This document shows, piece by piece, positions 42,066-52,921 of a stretch of 64,000 nucleotides of DNA. Each line of letters begins with the position of its first letter. Position 1 is the first letter of the stretch. The notes beneath the pieces were generated by a model. The model saw only the letters and a program-made list of their open reading frames with translations. It had not been told where the DNA came from and did not search any database. Position numbers and translations under genes: made by a program. Source of the DNA: Athripsodes cinereus (Eukaryota; Arthropoda; Insecta; Trichoptera; Leptoceridae); NCBI GenBank assembly GCA_947579605.1, contig OX388313.1:27655214-27719213 (forward strand). Reading direction: 5' to 3'.

Positions 42066-42604
42066 AATATAAATTAATAATTATCTTATCTGGTTGTATA
42101 ATGCTGAGAAGTGTGGATGGCAATTCTGCCGCCGCGTATAAAAAAAAATGTTGTCTTTGTTTCGTTCAATTGTTAAAAAAAAAAATTATCTGTGGAATTG
42201 AAAAAAAGTGCATTATTTTTTCCCATGACATAATATTTAACATTTTCTTCGCCTGAAATATATATGATGATTTATATGAAAGATGAAGATATGGCCATAA
42301 CATCCAACGGGATGAGCCGCCATAAAAAAAAAAATTAACATATAAAAGAAACCTTGTATTATTTATAGCTATTTGTTTATGGAATTGAAAGAATGGCATT
42401 GATTGAGTGCAATATCAACTTAATCAAAATTTTCGAAATTTTCGACTTGTTGAGTTATGGGAAAGGACAGTGGTAATAATTGTCGATACACTTATAGACT
42501 ACATACAAATCATATTGATTTAAAAAGAGGGGCAATGTTACAAAAGTATTTCTTTCAACTTAGATCGAACCGTCATTCAATTTTTTTTATTTTAAAATCA
42601 TTTA
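42066..42604. other. AT-rich, nothing recognised
   Basis: No supported feature. Confidence 0.45.
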
Positions 42605-42970
42605 CGGGCTGTTTCACCACCTCTGGATAAAGTTCTAGATAACTATCCTTAGGATAAATTTATCTACAAGATAAACTGAAGCGAGCGTTTCACCACCTAC
42701 AGATTTCTTACGGATTGTTATCCGCCAGATAGCAGTGGCAACGTTGTAATTTCATGCGTTTGTTGAATGAATGTATGCACGTTGCCTAGGAATATATCTA
42801 GGCAACGCACATGTAAACAAATTTTGACAGTTTAACACTATCCAAGACTTATCCGCTGGATAACGTGGATAGCGCTGCCAAGGAGTCGCGAAACGCATTT
42901 TCGTTTTATCCGTTAGATGTGTGTTGGATTGGCTATCCGGCACTTTATCCAGAGGTGGTGAAACAGCCCG
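42605..42970. mobile_element. PIF/Harbinger-like MITE
   Basis: 366 bp with ~29 bp perfect TIRs: CGGGCTGTTTCACCACCTCT.. at the left, its exact reverse complement at the right. Flanked by TTA on both sides (42602-42604, 42971-42973), the 3 bp TWA duplication of PIF/Harbinger. An internal hairpin GTTGCCTAG/CTAGGCAAC lies near 42782. No ORF. Confidence 0.8.
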
Positions 42971-43013
42971 TTAGACATTTTAGGCAATCTACTCTTTTTA
43001 TTCGCTCGTCGAT

Positions 43014-43190
43014 AGGTGCGTCCAGATAGTAGGATGCAAACGTCAATTAATCATTAATCTTCCATCATTCGGCGACAGTTCGGAGCATTCTCCGAAGAAA
43101 CATTCGAATGAATGCCTTCGTAACCCGTATAAGGACGGGAATGATTGATGATTGATTGACGTTCGCATCTTACTATCTGGACGCACCCAT
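43014..43190. mobile_element. MITE, ~45 bp TIRs
   Basis: GGTGCGTCCAGATAGTAGGA at the left and, reversed, GGTGCGTCCAGATAGTAAGA at the right. The arms continue through ACGTCAATNAATCAT. Target duplication not clear. No coding capacity. Confidence 0.75.
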
Positions 43191-43552
43191 TGGCGTAGGT
43201 TAACCGAAATTGACATTTTAATCATGCACTTAATTTACTATACTAGTAAGCATTATTGCTACGATACATGTTGCTTTCAAACAAAAGTTTCGTAGCCAGT
43301 GATGGTAAAATGATAAAGTACTCTTCCATGTTTCCAACATACAGAGTTTAATTACATTTTGTTTCATATTACTCATACAGATAAATACATAATATTGCAG
43401 CAAACGTTTAGATAGTCAACAAACATTATGCTTTGTAGATACTTATATTTTCAGAATTATTATGATATTTACCGTATCTTGAAATTAGATTCTGAAAAGC
43501 TAACTCATAAAGCACCGTTAAAAGAGAAGTTTTCTCATAATGTGAGTAGTTT
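43191..43552. other. AT-rich, nothing recognised
   Basis: No supported feature. Confidence 0.4.
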
Positions 43553-43590
43553 TAATAATAATAATGAACTTTATTGCACAACATTAAAAA
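43553..43590 (-). mobile_element. LINE-H tail fragment
   Basis: AATAATAATAATGAACTTTATTGCACAACATT (read as two blocks) resembles only the last ~35 bp of LINE-H. Confidence 0.4.
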
Positions 43591-43814
43591 TAAAAATCAA
43601 AATGATCGGTTACCAAATGAGACAAACGTTGTAGCTGCCGTTATCGATGTAATTGTAACGGATAGTTTGAAAAAGGATCTTGGAAAAGGAATCTTGGAAA
43701 AACACACAAAAATTGTGTAATGGAAATATTAATCCAAAATGCATATCAAATCTCTTTTATCCCATTAATGAACAATTTAATAAGCACCTGTACTCATCTC
43801 AGTATTATTGATCG

Positions 43815-44002
43815 TTTTTTTTTTTTTTTTTAAAAGATATATCTGGTTTTTTGTTATAAACCCAAATACAACCTTATACACCTTTCACAGTAAGCTACTA
43901 AAAGCTTGTGTCGTGAAAGGGGAGTTTGCCGGCACCTGGTATCGAACCACGGACCCCATGTTCACAAGGCCGAGACTCTACCTCCAGGCTACCGACGAAC
44001 TC
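43815..44002 (-). mobile_element. SINE1 copy
   Basis: Reverse strand: head GTCGGTAGCCTGGAGGTAG, B box changed to GGTTCGATACC, body with TTTCACGACACAAGC, A-tail of 17. A 3 bp CTA insertion after the TTTAGTAG block. Confidence 0.85.
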
Positions 44003-44035
44003 AGAACCAAGTTGCAACGTATCTTTTTTTATTTT

Positions 44036-44120
44036 AGCCTGATGATGAGAGCGAAAGCTCTTGAAAGCCGGCTCGCAATCAATAAAGTCACAGTGGAAGT
44101 ACTAACTAAGTGTTTTATTT
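44036..44120 (+). repeat. P2-like module with hammerhead-like core
   Basis: CTGATGA (44039-44045), stem II GAGAGC/GCTCTT closed by a GAAA tetraloop, then GAAA (44063-44066), GCCGGC and ..CACAGTGGAAGTACTAAC. The last block matches the right part of P2 and the arms at 27794. Adjacent to the SINE1 head. Confidence 0.5.
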
Positions 44121-44147
44121 ATTATAATGTTCTTTGAAGCTAAAGTA

Positions 44148-44622
44148 GCATTCACATTGCTTCACTTTGGATGATCAACCAGAGTGTCAGGGTCAAACCT
44201 GTTCATCGAAAGTGAACACGTCTGTTCACATTTGTCCATCCTATGCTTTCACTGCCATGTCAACACTCTCACTCATGTTGTATGTAGTTTAACATATTTT
44301 CGTACAAAAATAATTAAACAAATTCAAAAATGAAAAATAACACATAAAATAAATTAATATAGCTCTCGACTGCATAATAATTTTGTACATGATTCTGACA
44401 TTCAATACAATTCATAGAGAATAAAACAAATAATAAGATAAAACTTGTTTATGGTCGTTTCAGTGAAAGGACCTTTCATCAAAATTATGACGAGTGGTAA
44501 TCTCTTTCCTCCGTCATCGCTAGTGATCACTATTGATGAAACGCCCGTTCACACCTATTCATCTTGGAGGATCATCCGGAATGATCACTGAAAGTGAACA
44601 AATGTGAACGACCCTTAGAAAC
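44148..44622. mobile_element. Degenerate long-TIR element
   Basis: Left CATTCACATTGCTTCACTTT..TGATCAACC and, reversed from the right, GTTCACATTTGTTCACTTTC..TGATCATTCC correspond over ~60 bp with gaps. AGTGAACA-type repeats are abundant in both ends. No ORF. Confidence 0.4.
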
Positions 44623-44968
44623 TATTGATCGATCTCCTCAGCAAACATAATAATGTGTCATCATCTTCTTACTGAAGCTAGCTCCATTTTATATTTGTAA
44701 TAAGGCCAATTATAATATTATAGTAATAATCATACGGCCAATAATATAATAATAATCATTCATGTCCGAATGATTTGGTTTGAGTTTCAACCCATATTAG
44801 TCAATCGAATAATCCTATTATCTGAAGTCATTGATGAGAATATCACTACAGCCAAAATATTGGAATAATGTCAGTATCTATACATATAAAAAAGAAAAGT
44901 TACCAAAGAAACTACTTATACATAATATGATATAATAACCAATTTCTCAGGAGTAATATAGTATTGTT
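44623..44968. other. AT-rich, nothing recognised
   Basis: No supported feature. Confidence 0.4.
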
Positions 44969-44976
44969 ATTATTGT

Positions 44977-45490
44977 CAGTAGCGTGTCTTACGCACAAGC
45001 CGAAAAACTGGGCTATACCTGAGGTTTTTAAATTTAAGAATAATTAAATAATGGTAAAACAGTCTGATCATTTTATATTTGGCGCGCAATCGCTCATTAT
45101 ATTTGAATTCGACGCGATGTCGTCTGAAGCGTCTTATTATTATTATTCAGTTACGCGTCCAAATCGTCAAACAAATCTAAATACGGAAAAATAATAAAAC
45201 TTAAGCTGGACTTATACTAATGCACATAAGTGTGCTATATGCACTAGCTGTCGTTCGATCACTAAAGTAAAGGCCAAATTGAGCGCTGTCAGTTCTTGGA
45301 TGGGAGACCATTACATAGTAATTTTACATGCATTATTTTTATTTTTTTATGAAAATATAACGTTTAATTTGTAATGGAAATACTTTGTTCATAATTATAC
45401 CTATAACTTATCTTTATGCAATTATTTATTTGTACCTAATAATTATCGACGGTGGGCCTACCCAGTATGAAAATCTTAGACCCGCCACTG
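44977..45490. mobile_element. hAT-type non-autonomous element carrying 5S rRNA-like sequence
   Basis: Left end CAGTAGCGTGTCTTACG; right end reversed CAGTGGCGGGTCTAAGA. These fit hAT termini (CAGTGGCG..). Flanks ATTATTGT (44969-44976) and ATTATTAT (45491-45498) match at 7 of 8 positions, the length of a hAT target duplication. 514 bp, no transposase, contains the 5S-like segment at 45248. Confidence 0.7.
45248..45311 (+). pseudogene. 5S rRNA-derived segment
   Basis: TCGTTCGATCACTAAAGTAA corresponds to the conserved TCGTCCGATCACCGAAGTTA of animal 5S rRNA. After ~25 diverged nt, TTCTTGGATGGGAGACC matches the 5S C-box region (ACTTGGATGGGAGACC). The spacing is as in 5S rRNA. The 5' third and the 3' end of 5S are absent, so it is a 5S pseudogene piece or the head of a 5S-derived (SINE3-type) element. 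Confidence 0.75.
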
Positions 45491-45591
45491 ATTATTATAT
45501 ATCTATCTATGCCGCTTAGCCTAACACAAATAGGTCTCTTAACAAAGAGCCTAGGTTAGTCAACAATGAACTGTTCTTCTACATATTAAAG

Positions 45592-45770
45592 TGCCATGTC
45601 AGGTCCCCCCGACGTCGGCTATCACTCTGGCGTAGGCTTATCTGTCCTGTGCTAACCGGAACAGCTCTTCCATCCTCTGGATTCCAGTCCACTCTCTGAT
45701 GTTTTCCAGCCGGTCATCAGCCGCCTTCCCACACCGTGGCTACTCTCAATTTTTCGCTTCAAGATGAAAT
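45592..45770 (-). pseudogene. LINE-I C-terminal remnant
   Basis: Minus-strand frame reads DDRLENIREWTGIQRMEELF, RLAQDR, a stop, then AYARVIADVGG. The pattern W..I...EEL.R.AQDR..Y..V.ADV is a frequent terminus of insect non-LTR reverse transcriptases. One in-frame stop. GC-richer than its surroundings. Confidence 0.65.
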
Positions 45771-46617
45771 ACATCTATGAACGCAAAATAGGTACCAAAA
45801 ATGGACATTTTCAAGTTTTCTTCCAAAAAAGTATCCAAAATTTAATATCCCCGAGTGTTTTTTACCAGAACGTTTTGTCTCTCTCTCTCTCTTTTTGGCA
45901 ATGCACCCAATATATGAGTGATGCTGCCATTATCATTCTCTATTTGTTACATTCCAAATCAAAAGTTCTCCAATAATAATAGAATGAATTGTATTCTATC
46001 AACTATTTACTATTTGTTTTCGTAATGATTCTCCTCACAGAACGTTTTCAGAACCAGGCACAAAATTTTAATAAATCAAATGTTTTTGTGTTAACACTTT
46101 GGAAATTCATCATAATTAAAATGATTTTAACAAAATTTTAATAAGTTTATTATGAAAAACTTCTTTAAACGTCTGTTGGTAGTTCAATGCATATAATTCA
46201 TTACTGAATTTCGCCGATAAACATTCTAAATTTAATATTTTTTAGGATCATTTCAAAGAAAAGTTTCAATTTTAGCTAGTATTTTTGTTGCCCAACTCTC
46301 CGGTCACGCATATTTTCAGTACATACATCCTTAGGGACTTCGGAATCGGGAGACACGCATCCCAATAACAGGATTAGTAAAACATACATAGGTACATACA
46401 TAATATCTTTACTTACAATATGAAGGTGAACATATATGGCAAGGTATAATGTTGCCATTGAGAATATGAAAGTATTCCATAATATAAAATGTGCTAAAGA
46501 AAAGTATGATACTAATTCAATAACTTTTCTATTTTCGATCACTACAATGTGAATATTGTTGCAAATTATTTTTTTTTCTCAGGTCTTTTTCTCATATTTC
46601 ATTCATTCGTTGATTCT
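45771..46617. other. AT-rich, nothing recognised
   Basis: The minus frame 46542-46276 has no recognisable domain. Confidence 0.45.
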
Positions 46618-46822
46618 ATAACGCCATTTGCCAACAAGTGGAGCAGCTAAAGGACTAACTGTATATAACCACATACAAGTTGTCTTCTCCGTGTCAATAC
46701 AAGTTTAAATATTTAGGATGGGTGGTATTGCTCGTGGCTGGATTGAACATTTTAAATATCTCATTCGCGATCTTTTAAGAATACATGCCTGCTTTAGGAG
46801 AGCCGAAAACTTATATAAGAAA
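46618..46822 (-). repeat. R1 near full-length, diverged
   Basis: Reverse order preserved: CCAACAAGTGGAGCAGC, ACAAGTTGTCTTCTCCGTG, ATTTAGGATGGGTGGTA, then GAATACATGCCTGCTTTAGG. Confidence 0.65.
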
Positions 46823-47433
46823 AGAGTGATTGACCTCTTCTTTACCGAGAAATTTTTGATCCTTTTTTACTACTGTTGAAATAATCAATCGAGAACTAGA
46901 TTCAAAATAAAAACAAAGATACATGCAACAGTCAAAAGATTTAATTGCCAACTAAGAATTCATAATTGACATCGTTACATATAGTAGTACCTACATAAGA
47001 GTAGTATTAGTAAGTTTATACTTTATGTTGCCAGATTGAAAAATATTTCTTATGTGATTTAACATTAAGGGTTTTCCCACCACTTTCCCCTGGATGTTTT
47101 AAGAGCTGAGCTCCTATATCATCCAGACTCAACGAAACAAAAGAAAAATTCAGAGGGAGAGCTCAGGATTTGCCTAAAAGGCTCCCCCCTTGAAGGAGAT
47201 ACTCACTACTACAATTTAACTATGTGATTTAACAATTATAAAAATGTTTAAGTATAGTAAAAAGAAAAAAAATACATAAAAGTCAGATCACAAGGTATAA
47301 AACAGTTCACCAACAATGAGCAGTCAAATGGCGGTCTTGTTGCAATACAACATCTTTGTTAATAAAATTGAATTGAATTTAATATTTTCCTATGTTTCAG
47401 TTTTGCTATTAATAGATACGTACGACCTGTGAA
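46823..47433. other. AT-rich, nothing recognised
   Basis: No supported feature. Confidence 0.4.
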
Positions 47434-47479
47434 ACGTCAGAGATTCATGTTTGTTTGTAATAAACATGAATCTCTGACG
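47434..47479. repeat. Hairpin, 20-21 bp arms
   Basis: CGTCAGAGATTCATGTTTGT and AATAAACATGAATCTCTGACG (shorter arm counted) flank a ~4 nt loop with one mismatch. GTGAAACGTCAG precedes it. Confidence 0.7.
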
Positions 47480-48082
47480 ACAAAGACAACATTATTTCAT
47501 CACATTCATTCAACTTTGTCCGCTTCTTTGATGTTGAGAAATGTGGATATTAATTATAACATTATGAATACTGAAACCAACAAATAGATATATTTATAAT
47601 TACTGATAAAGAGTGTAAAAATATAATCTGACATCCTCAAATGTTTTATTTAACATTCAATTTCAAATCCAATTCGAGTTCATATTTCAAATACTTGAAT
47701 TAAAAAAAAAAAATTATATCAAATTCTTTTAGAGTGTATAACCATAGTTGAATGGGCAAGATGTCGCCCAACTTTTAACCTACAGCTGGGGTAGGCATCT
47801 TCAGGGAGCTGAGTTACAACTAATAAATGTGCTACTAAAAAAAGAGTAAATTTATTGACCAGCGCAGTCGTTTTCTTTATATTAATGTTTTATATTTTTA
47901 TGTTCAGCAGAAATGTTCTTGTTTTTCCTCAATTATACGGAACAGAAAATTTCATCGCCTATATTAATTGTCAACTTGGAAACATAAACAAAAAAAAATC
48001 CAATTACATAAATTCATACCCAAGATTTTTTTTAAACATCAAAAAAATTATAAGCTTAAAGTTTCTGAATATTCATTCGTTT
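47480..48082. other. AT-rich, nothing recognised
   Basis: No supported feature. Confidence 0.4.
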
Positions 48083-48300
48083 ATACCATCACGGCATTTC
48101 TCACGGGTGGGGTACTGAAAGAAATAATCACACAGCTCACCCTCTTCGTGCCTATCAAAGTGGCGTATACTTCATCGATGAATTAAAACTGTTAAATATC
48201 TTGAACTGTGTATTTTAAGAATAGTTCTCTTTAATAGGACACCCAAAAACCGACAAAAATAGTGTGAGACCAATTCTTTGCAGGAGACTCCACGGTAATA
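48083..48300 (-). repeat. R1 near full-length, diverged
   Basis: ACCATCACGGCATTTCTCACG at the start to GAGACTCCACGGTAATA at the end, the reverse of the R1 5' sequence GCCGTGGAGC. Confidence 0.6.
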
Positions 48301-48774
48301 ATATTCTATTTTCAAAGGCCATCCACTCATTTACGAGTGATCAGGACGGTAATTATGTATATCTTTTATCAAACTACATAATTATAAAAAAATTGGTTCT
48401 TGAATATCTTTTGTCACATGATAAAACAACGTCAAATCTATTACATCAAAACATGACACAATGTCGTAAGTAAAGTTTAAATTTATTAAATACAGATTAA
48501 TTAACATGTCCTGAATACGTCAGTTATGATATCAAGGAGACAGAATTGTTCTCTGTATAGTTTCAAGCGAATAGCAGATAACGTTGGTGATATTAGTCTA
48601 TACACATCTTAATATGAACACTTCGCATGATAGCGATACAAATTAATTTAACAATATCAAGGTAATGAATAAGCTTCATGAATTAATTTTAAGTTCAACA
48701 CGAGTACCACGCACCTTTCTAGATAAATTACCAAACTATTATATAAATTTAAATCTATATTGAAATTAAAAAAC
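48301..48774. other. AT-rich; one shared hairpin
   Basis: CATCCACTCATTTACGAGTGA near 48320 is a variant of the hairpin at 15517 and 49365. Nothing else. Confidence 0.35.
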
Positions 48775-48940
48775 TTTTTTTTCTAGGTACGTAGAGAGGC
48801 GTCTTTCGTCTCGCAATGATATTTTCAATTTGTAAGACGAAAGACGTTTCTCTTAATAGATAACAATATAGTAGAAAAAAAACATTCGCTTTTTACTTTC
48901 ATTGTGGAATCCTACTACCTAAACACTGACCCAGTCAATT
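48775..48940. repeat. P2 fold-back element, copy c
   Basis: AGAGAGGCGTCTTTCGTCTC and AAGACGAAAGACGTTTCTCT around a short centre, AATATAGTAGAA, then the common right end GTGGAATCCTACTACCTAAA and CACTGACCCAGT. Confidence 0.75.
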
Positions 48941-49844
48941 AAATCTATCTTTTATAAACTTGAGACTGACCAAGAACACCATCATTGGTGAAGGTTATAT
49001 TTTATAAAAAATCTATCTTTTCCATCGAGTCGCACCTTCTTACGGGGCAAAGATAGAGGAAGGAACGCGAGACCAATTTGTCCATGCCAACATTTATTCA
49101 AATTTTCAAATTCAGTTACTTACGTTGACTTTTCTTTTTCAATATATATATAATCTATTGTATGATCCTGTCTTCTGTAAATTGACGAGTCCAAGTACCA
49201 AAAACTTTGGTCTAAGGACGATAAACAACAATAAACAACAATACATGGACTGTTCTTCAGAATTTAAAATTTACGTGATCACTTAAATTAAGTAGATGTT
49301 TAACAACTATATTAAAACACGAGGTATACCTAATATTATTCTTCTCAAGATCATCCACTCGTTTGCGAGTGATTTATAAAACGCGTGCAAGAACAGGGGT
49401 AGATAAATGGGACAAACAATATGTAGGTAGATAAGTATGTATTATCTAACTTTGATTTTCGTCTAAATCAATCTGTGATATCATTTACATAAACAAATTT
49501 CCACCTTTGGTTTGAAAAATGGGTAAGAAAATATATTTTCAAGGTCTATGTAACAATATATCTCAGGGGAAATTAAAACCTAGTAAACAATTTAGTATGT
49601 TCGTATTTGTGTATGTATATTTGTTGACAAAAAAAAGACAATTGGGAAACTGGTGCCTTATTTGATAATGTACAGCATTATTCCTCAAAAATATAATAGA
49701 GTGTATCATATTTATAAACACATATTGGAATTATACATGAAAAAAAAAAAATTGTGTAACCATAATTTATCGCAAAACTTAATTTCATTTAGTGATTTTT
49801 TTCTATGTAGCAGTTTTATTTAATAAATGGCGGAGAACAACACA
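48941..49844. other. AT-rich, nothing recognised except a shared hairpin
   Basis: Reverse copy of the ATCACTCGCAAACGAGTG hairpin at ~49348-49370. Confidence 0.4.
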
Positions 49845-50335
49845 TACACATAACATATGTTTAGATAATTCATACAGATCGAACTATTCTCAAACTAATT
49901 TATGAATGCTACATTACACGACGATGCATATATACATTAAACATGTATCACCCAAATCCAAGATAATTTGAAAACGATCATTCATTTTGCATTAATCATG
50001 TAACACCAAAATCCAAGATAATTTGAAAACGATAATTCATTTTGCATTAAACATGTAACACCCATATCCAAGATAATTTGAAAACGATAATTCATTTTGC
50101 ATTAATCATGTAACACCAAAATCCAAGATAATTTGAAAACGATCATTCATTTCCCATTAAACATGTAACACCCAAATCCAAGATAATTTGAAAACGATCA
50201 TTCATTTCCCATTAAACATGTAACACCCAAATCCAAGATAATTTGAAAACGATCATTCATTTTGCCCAGGCCGGTAATCGAACCCTGGACCTTGTGACTC
50301 ACAAGCAAGAACTTGACATCCGCGCCACATTAGTC
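49845..50335 (-). mobile_element. SINE2 copy with internal 55 bp expansion
   Basis: Head on the minus strand (50335-50270): GGCGCGGATGTCAAG..AAG, TGAGTCACAAGGTCCAGG and B box GGTTCGATTACC. The 3' region (CAAACTAATTTATGAATGC in reverse) and end lie near 49850. In between, a 55 bp body module is repeated six times, so this copy is ~490 bp instead of ~278. Confidence 0.8.
49936..50265 (-). repeat. Six perfect-length 55 bp tandem units inside SINE2
   Basis: Units start at 49936, 49991, 50046, 50101, 50156 and 50211, each beginning ATTAA(A/T)CATGTAACACC. They differ by few substitutions. The single-copy equivalent in the SINE2 at 28029 follows its head (AAAATGAAGAATGACC..GGGTGTTACATGT). Confidence 0.95.
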
Positions 50336-51171
50336 AACATACTGAATGTTTGCATCAAAATGTTGGTATTTTTTCGTCGTTTATCAGAAAGTTAGCTTAC
50401 ATATAATTTGTCATCTAAATTATTATTTTTCAATTCAAAGTTTATCTCCTGAATGAACCCGAGTTTATAGTTAGTTCGAAATATTTTTATCCCTATATCG
50501 GTTTCCAAGACACGTGTAATGTCAATAAATCCAATCTGATAAACCAAAAGCTTCCCACAAAGGCAATTCACAGCCGATCATGATAAGCGTTTTAGAGTCG
50601 TCATTCTGGAATAAAAGCAAAAGATTATTTTATAATTTATGTTCAAGAAAGTACGTGATTCAGATATAAAAAATTATATAACCAATAATTTCACTGTGAA
50701 ATATGTCTGCGGAAATAAAAATATAATCCTTGTTATTTATTTTTGTGGTGCACAAATAGTAGAATTCCGTTACGGATTAACAAAACAAACATTTTTTTCA
50801 TATTATCTCGAAACACAAGTCAGCCAAAAATATCATCTTTCACACATCACAGACACTTTCAAGTAAAAAAAAAATAGTAAAAATATAAAAAATTATTGCA
50901 CAAGCTTTGGCTTTTGTTAGATTTTCAGTGTTTGAAAAATTTTGAAAAATCCTATCCAACACTTCTTTCAGGGGCAAGCTGAAAGCCAATCACATTCACG
51001 AACACTTTCAGTTAAATGGGCATTTCATAGAATGAAGATAACTCATCCATCATGTTTCATCCCATAGTTTCTTATAAAACTAGACATTTTGTATAATGAG
51101 TTAGATAAGTTGGAAGATGCTTCGTGTTAAAAATATTTACAAACATTCATCGTATAGGTGCATACACTTCA
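50336..51171. other. AT-rich, nothing recognised
   Basis: No supported feature. Confidence 0.4.
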
Positions 51172-51341
51172 GAATTATTAAACTAGACAGTGGACTTACT
51201 GCAGCATGTAATTAACACGCAAATTTTCTTCAATGTGCCATAAAAATGTGACATTCAAGATTGGTGACGTACCTCATAGCTTAATTGAAGATATTAAATA
51301 TCTTGTATGTGATGTTTACGGTAATCTGCCTTTTACAGGAC
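51172..51341 (-). repeat. R1 copy abutting the 80 bp satellite
   Basis: CATGTAATTAACACGCAAAT, CAATGTGCCATAA, TGGTGACGTACCTCATAGC, TCTGCCTTTTACAGGACAC. The satellite starts within its last bases (ACACTTGAA). Confidence 0.65.
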
Positions 51342-51680
51342 ACTTGAATTGTATGTACTATTAAATTCAACTTTCATTGATTTTAAATTTTATTTTGTGG
51401 TTATAAAAATAAATGTCACATACTTGAATTGTATGTACTATTAAGTTCAACTTTCATTGATGTTAAATTTTATTTTGAGGTTATAAAAATAAATATCACA
51501 CACTGGAATTGTATGTACTATTAAGTTCAACTTTCATTGATTTTAAATTTTATTTTGTGGTTATAAAAATAAATGTCACATACTTGAATTGTATGTACTA
51601 TTAAGTTCAACTTTCATTGATTTTAAATTTTATTTTGTGGTTATAAAAATAAATGTCACATACTTGAATTGTATATACTA
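51342..51680. repeat. 80 bp satellite array, left part
   Basis: Units start at 51342, 51422, 51502, 51582 and 51662 (ACTTGAATTGTATGTACTAT, or ACTGG in one form), exactly 80 bp apart. The last unit stops at its 19th base, where the Helitron begins. Confidence 0.95.
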
Positions 51681-51748
51681 CTAGCTTAAATACCCGGCGT
51701 TGCACGGGAATACGGGATATATATATAAAAAAAAACAGTAAGTAGGTA

Positions 51749-52307
51749 TATCGTTGCCGTGGAGGTGATCCAAGCCACACTTTTTTGAAAAATGGGTTTA
51801 GTTTGCAGTTTTGTTCAGAAAACCACGGAGAACATAGTGGTGAAGAGAAATAAGTGATTTGATATTCCTAAAGGGCATTTTTGGAAGATTTTGAAGAGAT
51901 GTTAAGTGTTTTTACAATCATTGCAAGTATGTTAGAGCATTTCAGTAACGCATATAGGAACAAATAGTTCAATTAAATTATAGAAGTGAAAAGATCTAAG
52001 CCGCATAGCGCGTAACTTTCCAACAATTTTTTTACAGGTGGATCTTTCTCAGCTACACTGGTGAAATAACCCAAGTGATAAATTCGTGTTTACTTCTAAA
52101 ATATATAAATTCTTTAATATTTTGTTATTTATATTAGTGGAATATGTGATCAGGAATATTGTGTAAATTTTTTAGCGAAATCCATGCAAAAATAACTTGG
52201 TTATTGTAAGATTAGTATTTTCGGATGTAACAGCGTAACTTCAACACCCCTTTTCTCGGAATGTCTGTCTTGTGGGTTGGATCACTTCACATCCACGGCA
52301 ACGATAT
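51749..52307. repeat. Inverted-repeat unit within the Helitron
   Basis: ATATCGTTGCCGTGGAGGTGA and, reversed near 52305, ATATCGTTGCCGTGGATGTGA, each followed by a TGATCCAA.CCAC block. ~33-36 bp arms around ~490 bp of AT-rich sequence without an ORF. Confidence 0.65.
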
Positions 52308-52594
52308 ATAAATAAAAAAAAATTATTTATTTATTTATTTATTTATTCATGAATATACGGCAATATGCCTTTTATTACATAATCATTATAGTTGACAATA
52401 TCAATGAATTAAAAACCAAAACAAAAATACATACACAAATATAAAAACAATAAAATGACAATATTTTATGTAGGCAGCAATAATTTTTGTATCAACTATA
52501 TACACAGTGTCACATTAAAGTAGAGAACATATAATAGAATATATGTTAGTGAGACTAACAGTATATAAAATTATAACAATATACCTACATTACA

Positions 52595-52905
52595 TACACA
52601 TACATACATACATACCATTACGCCGCTTTCCTCGCGGGGTAGACAGAAAGGATCGAGAGCCACTTCCTTCTGTCCTTGCATACATCTTTCGCTTCCGTCA
52701 CTGTCATACAATTCCTCATGCATGCTCTCCTGTTCAATGTGCTCAACACGTGACCGTCCTGTAGGATTTGATTTAAATGAGCTTGTCATCTTAACTTATT
52801 CACATTCATCCTTGTAATTACACCAACTTTCATTCCACATTCCTTTTGTATATTACCGTTACGCACACAATCTCTCAGACTTTTACTACACATCCTTTTC
52901 AGCTC
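52595..52905 (-). pseudogene. LINE-C 3' end, with internal deletion
   Basis: Minus strand reads ELKRMCSKSLRDCVRNGNIQ, then CGMKVGVITRMNVNKLR. It then jumps to the 3' part after a ~120 bp deletion relative to 28305, and runs through ACAATTCCTCATGCATGCTC to a TATG tail near 52600. It is uninterrupted where the 28 kb copy holds SINE2, so it serves as the empty site. Confidence 0.8.
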
Positions 52906-52921
52906 ATATTTATGTAAATTT

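Noticed and set aside
45248..45311. Functional 5S rRNA gene
   Set aside because: Only the central part of 5S is present and the ~25 nt between the conserved blocks is diverged.
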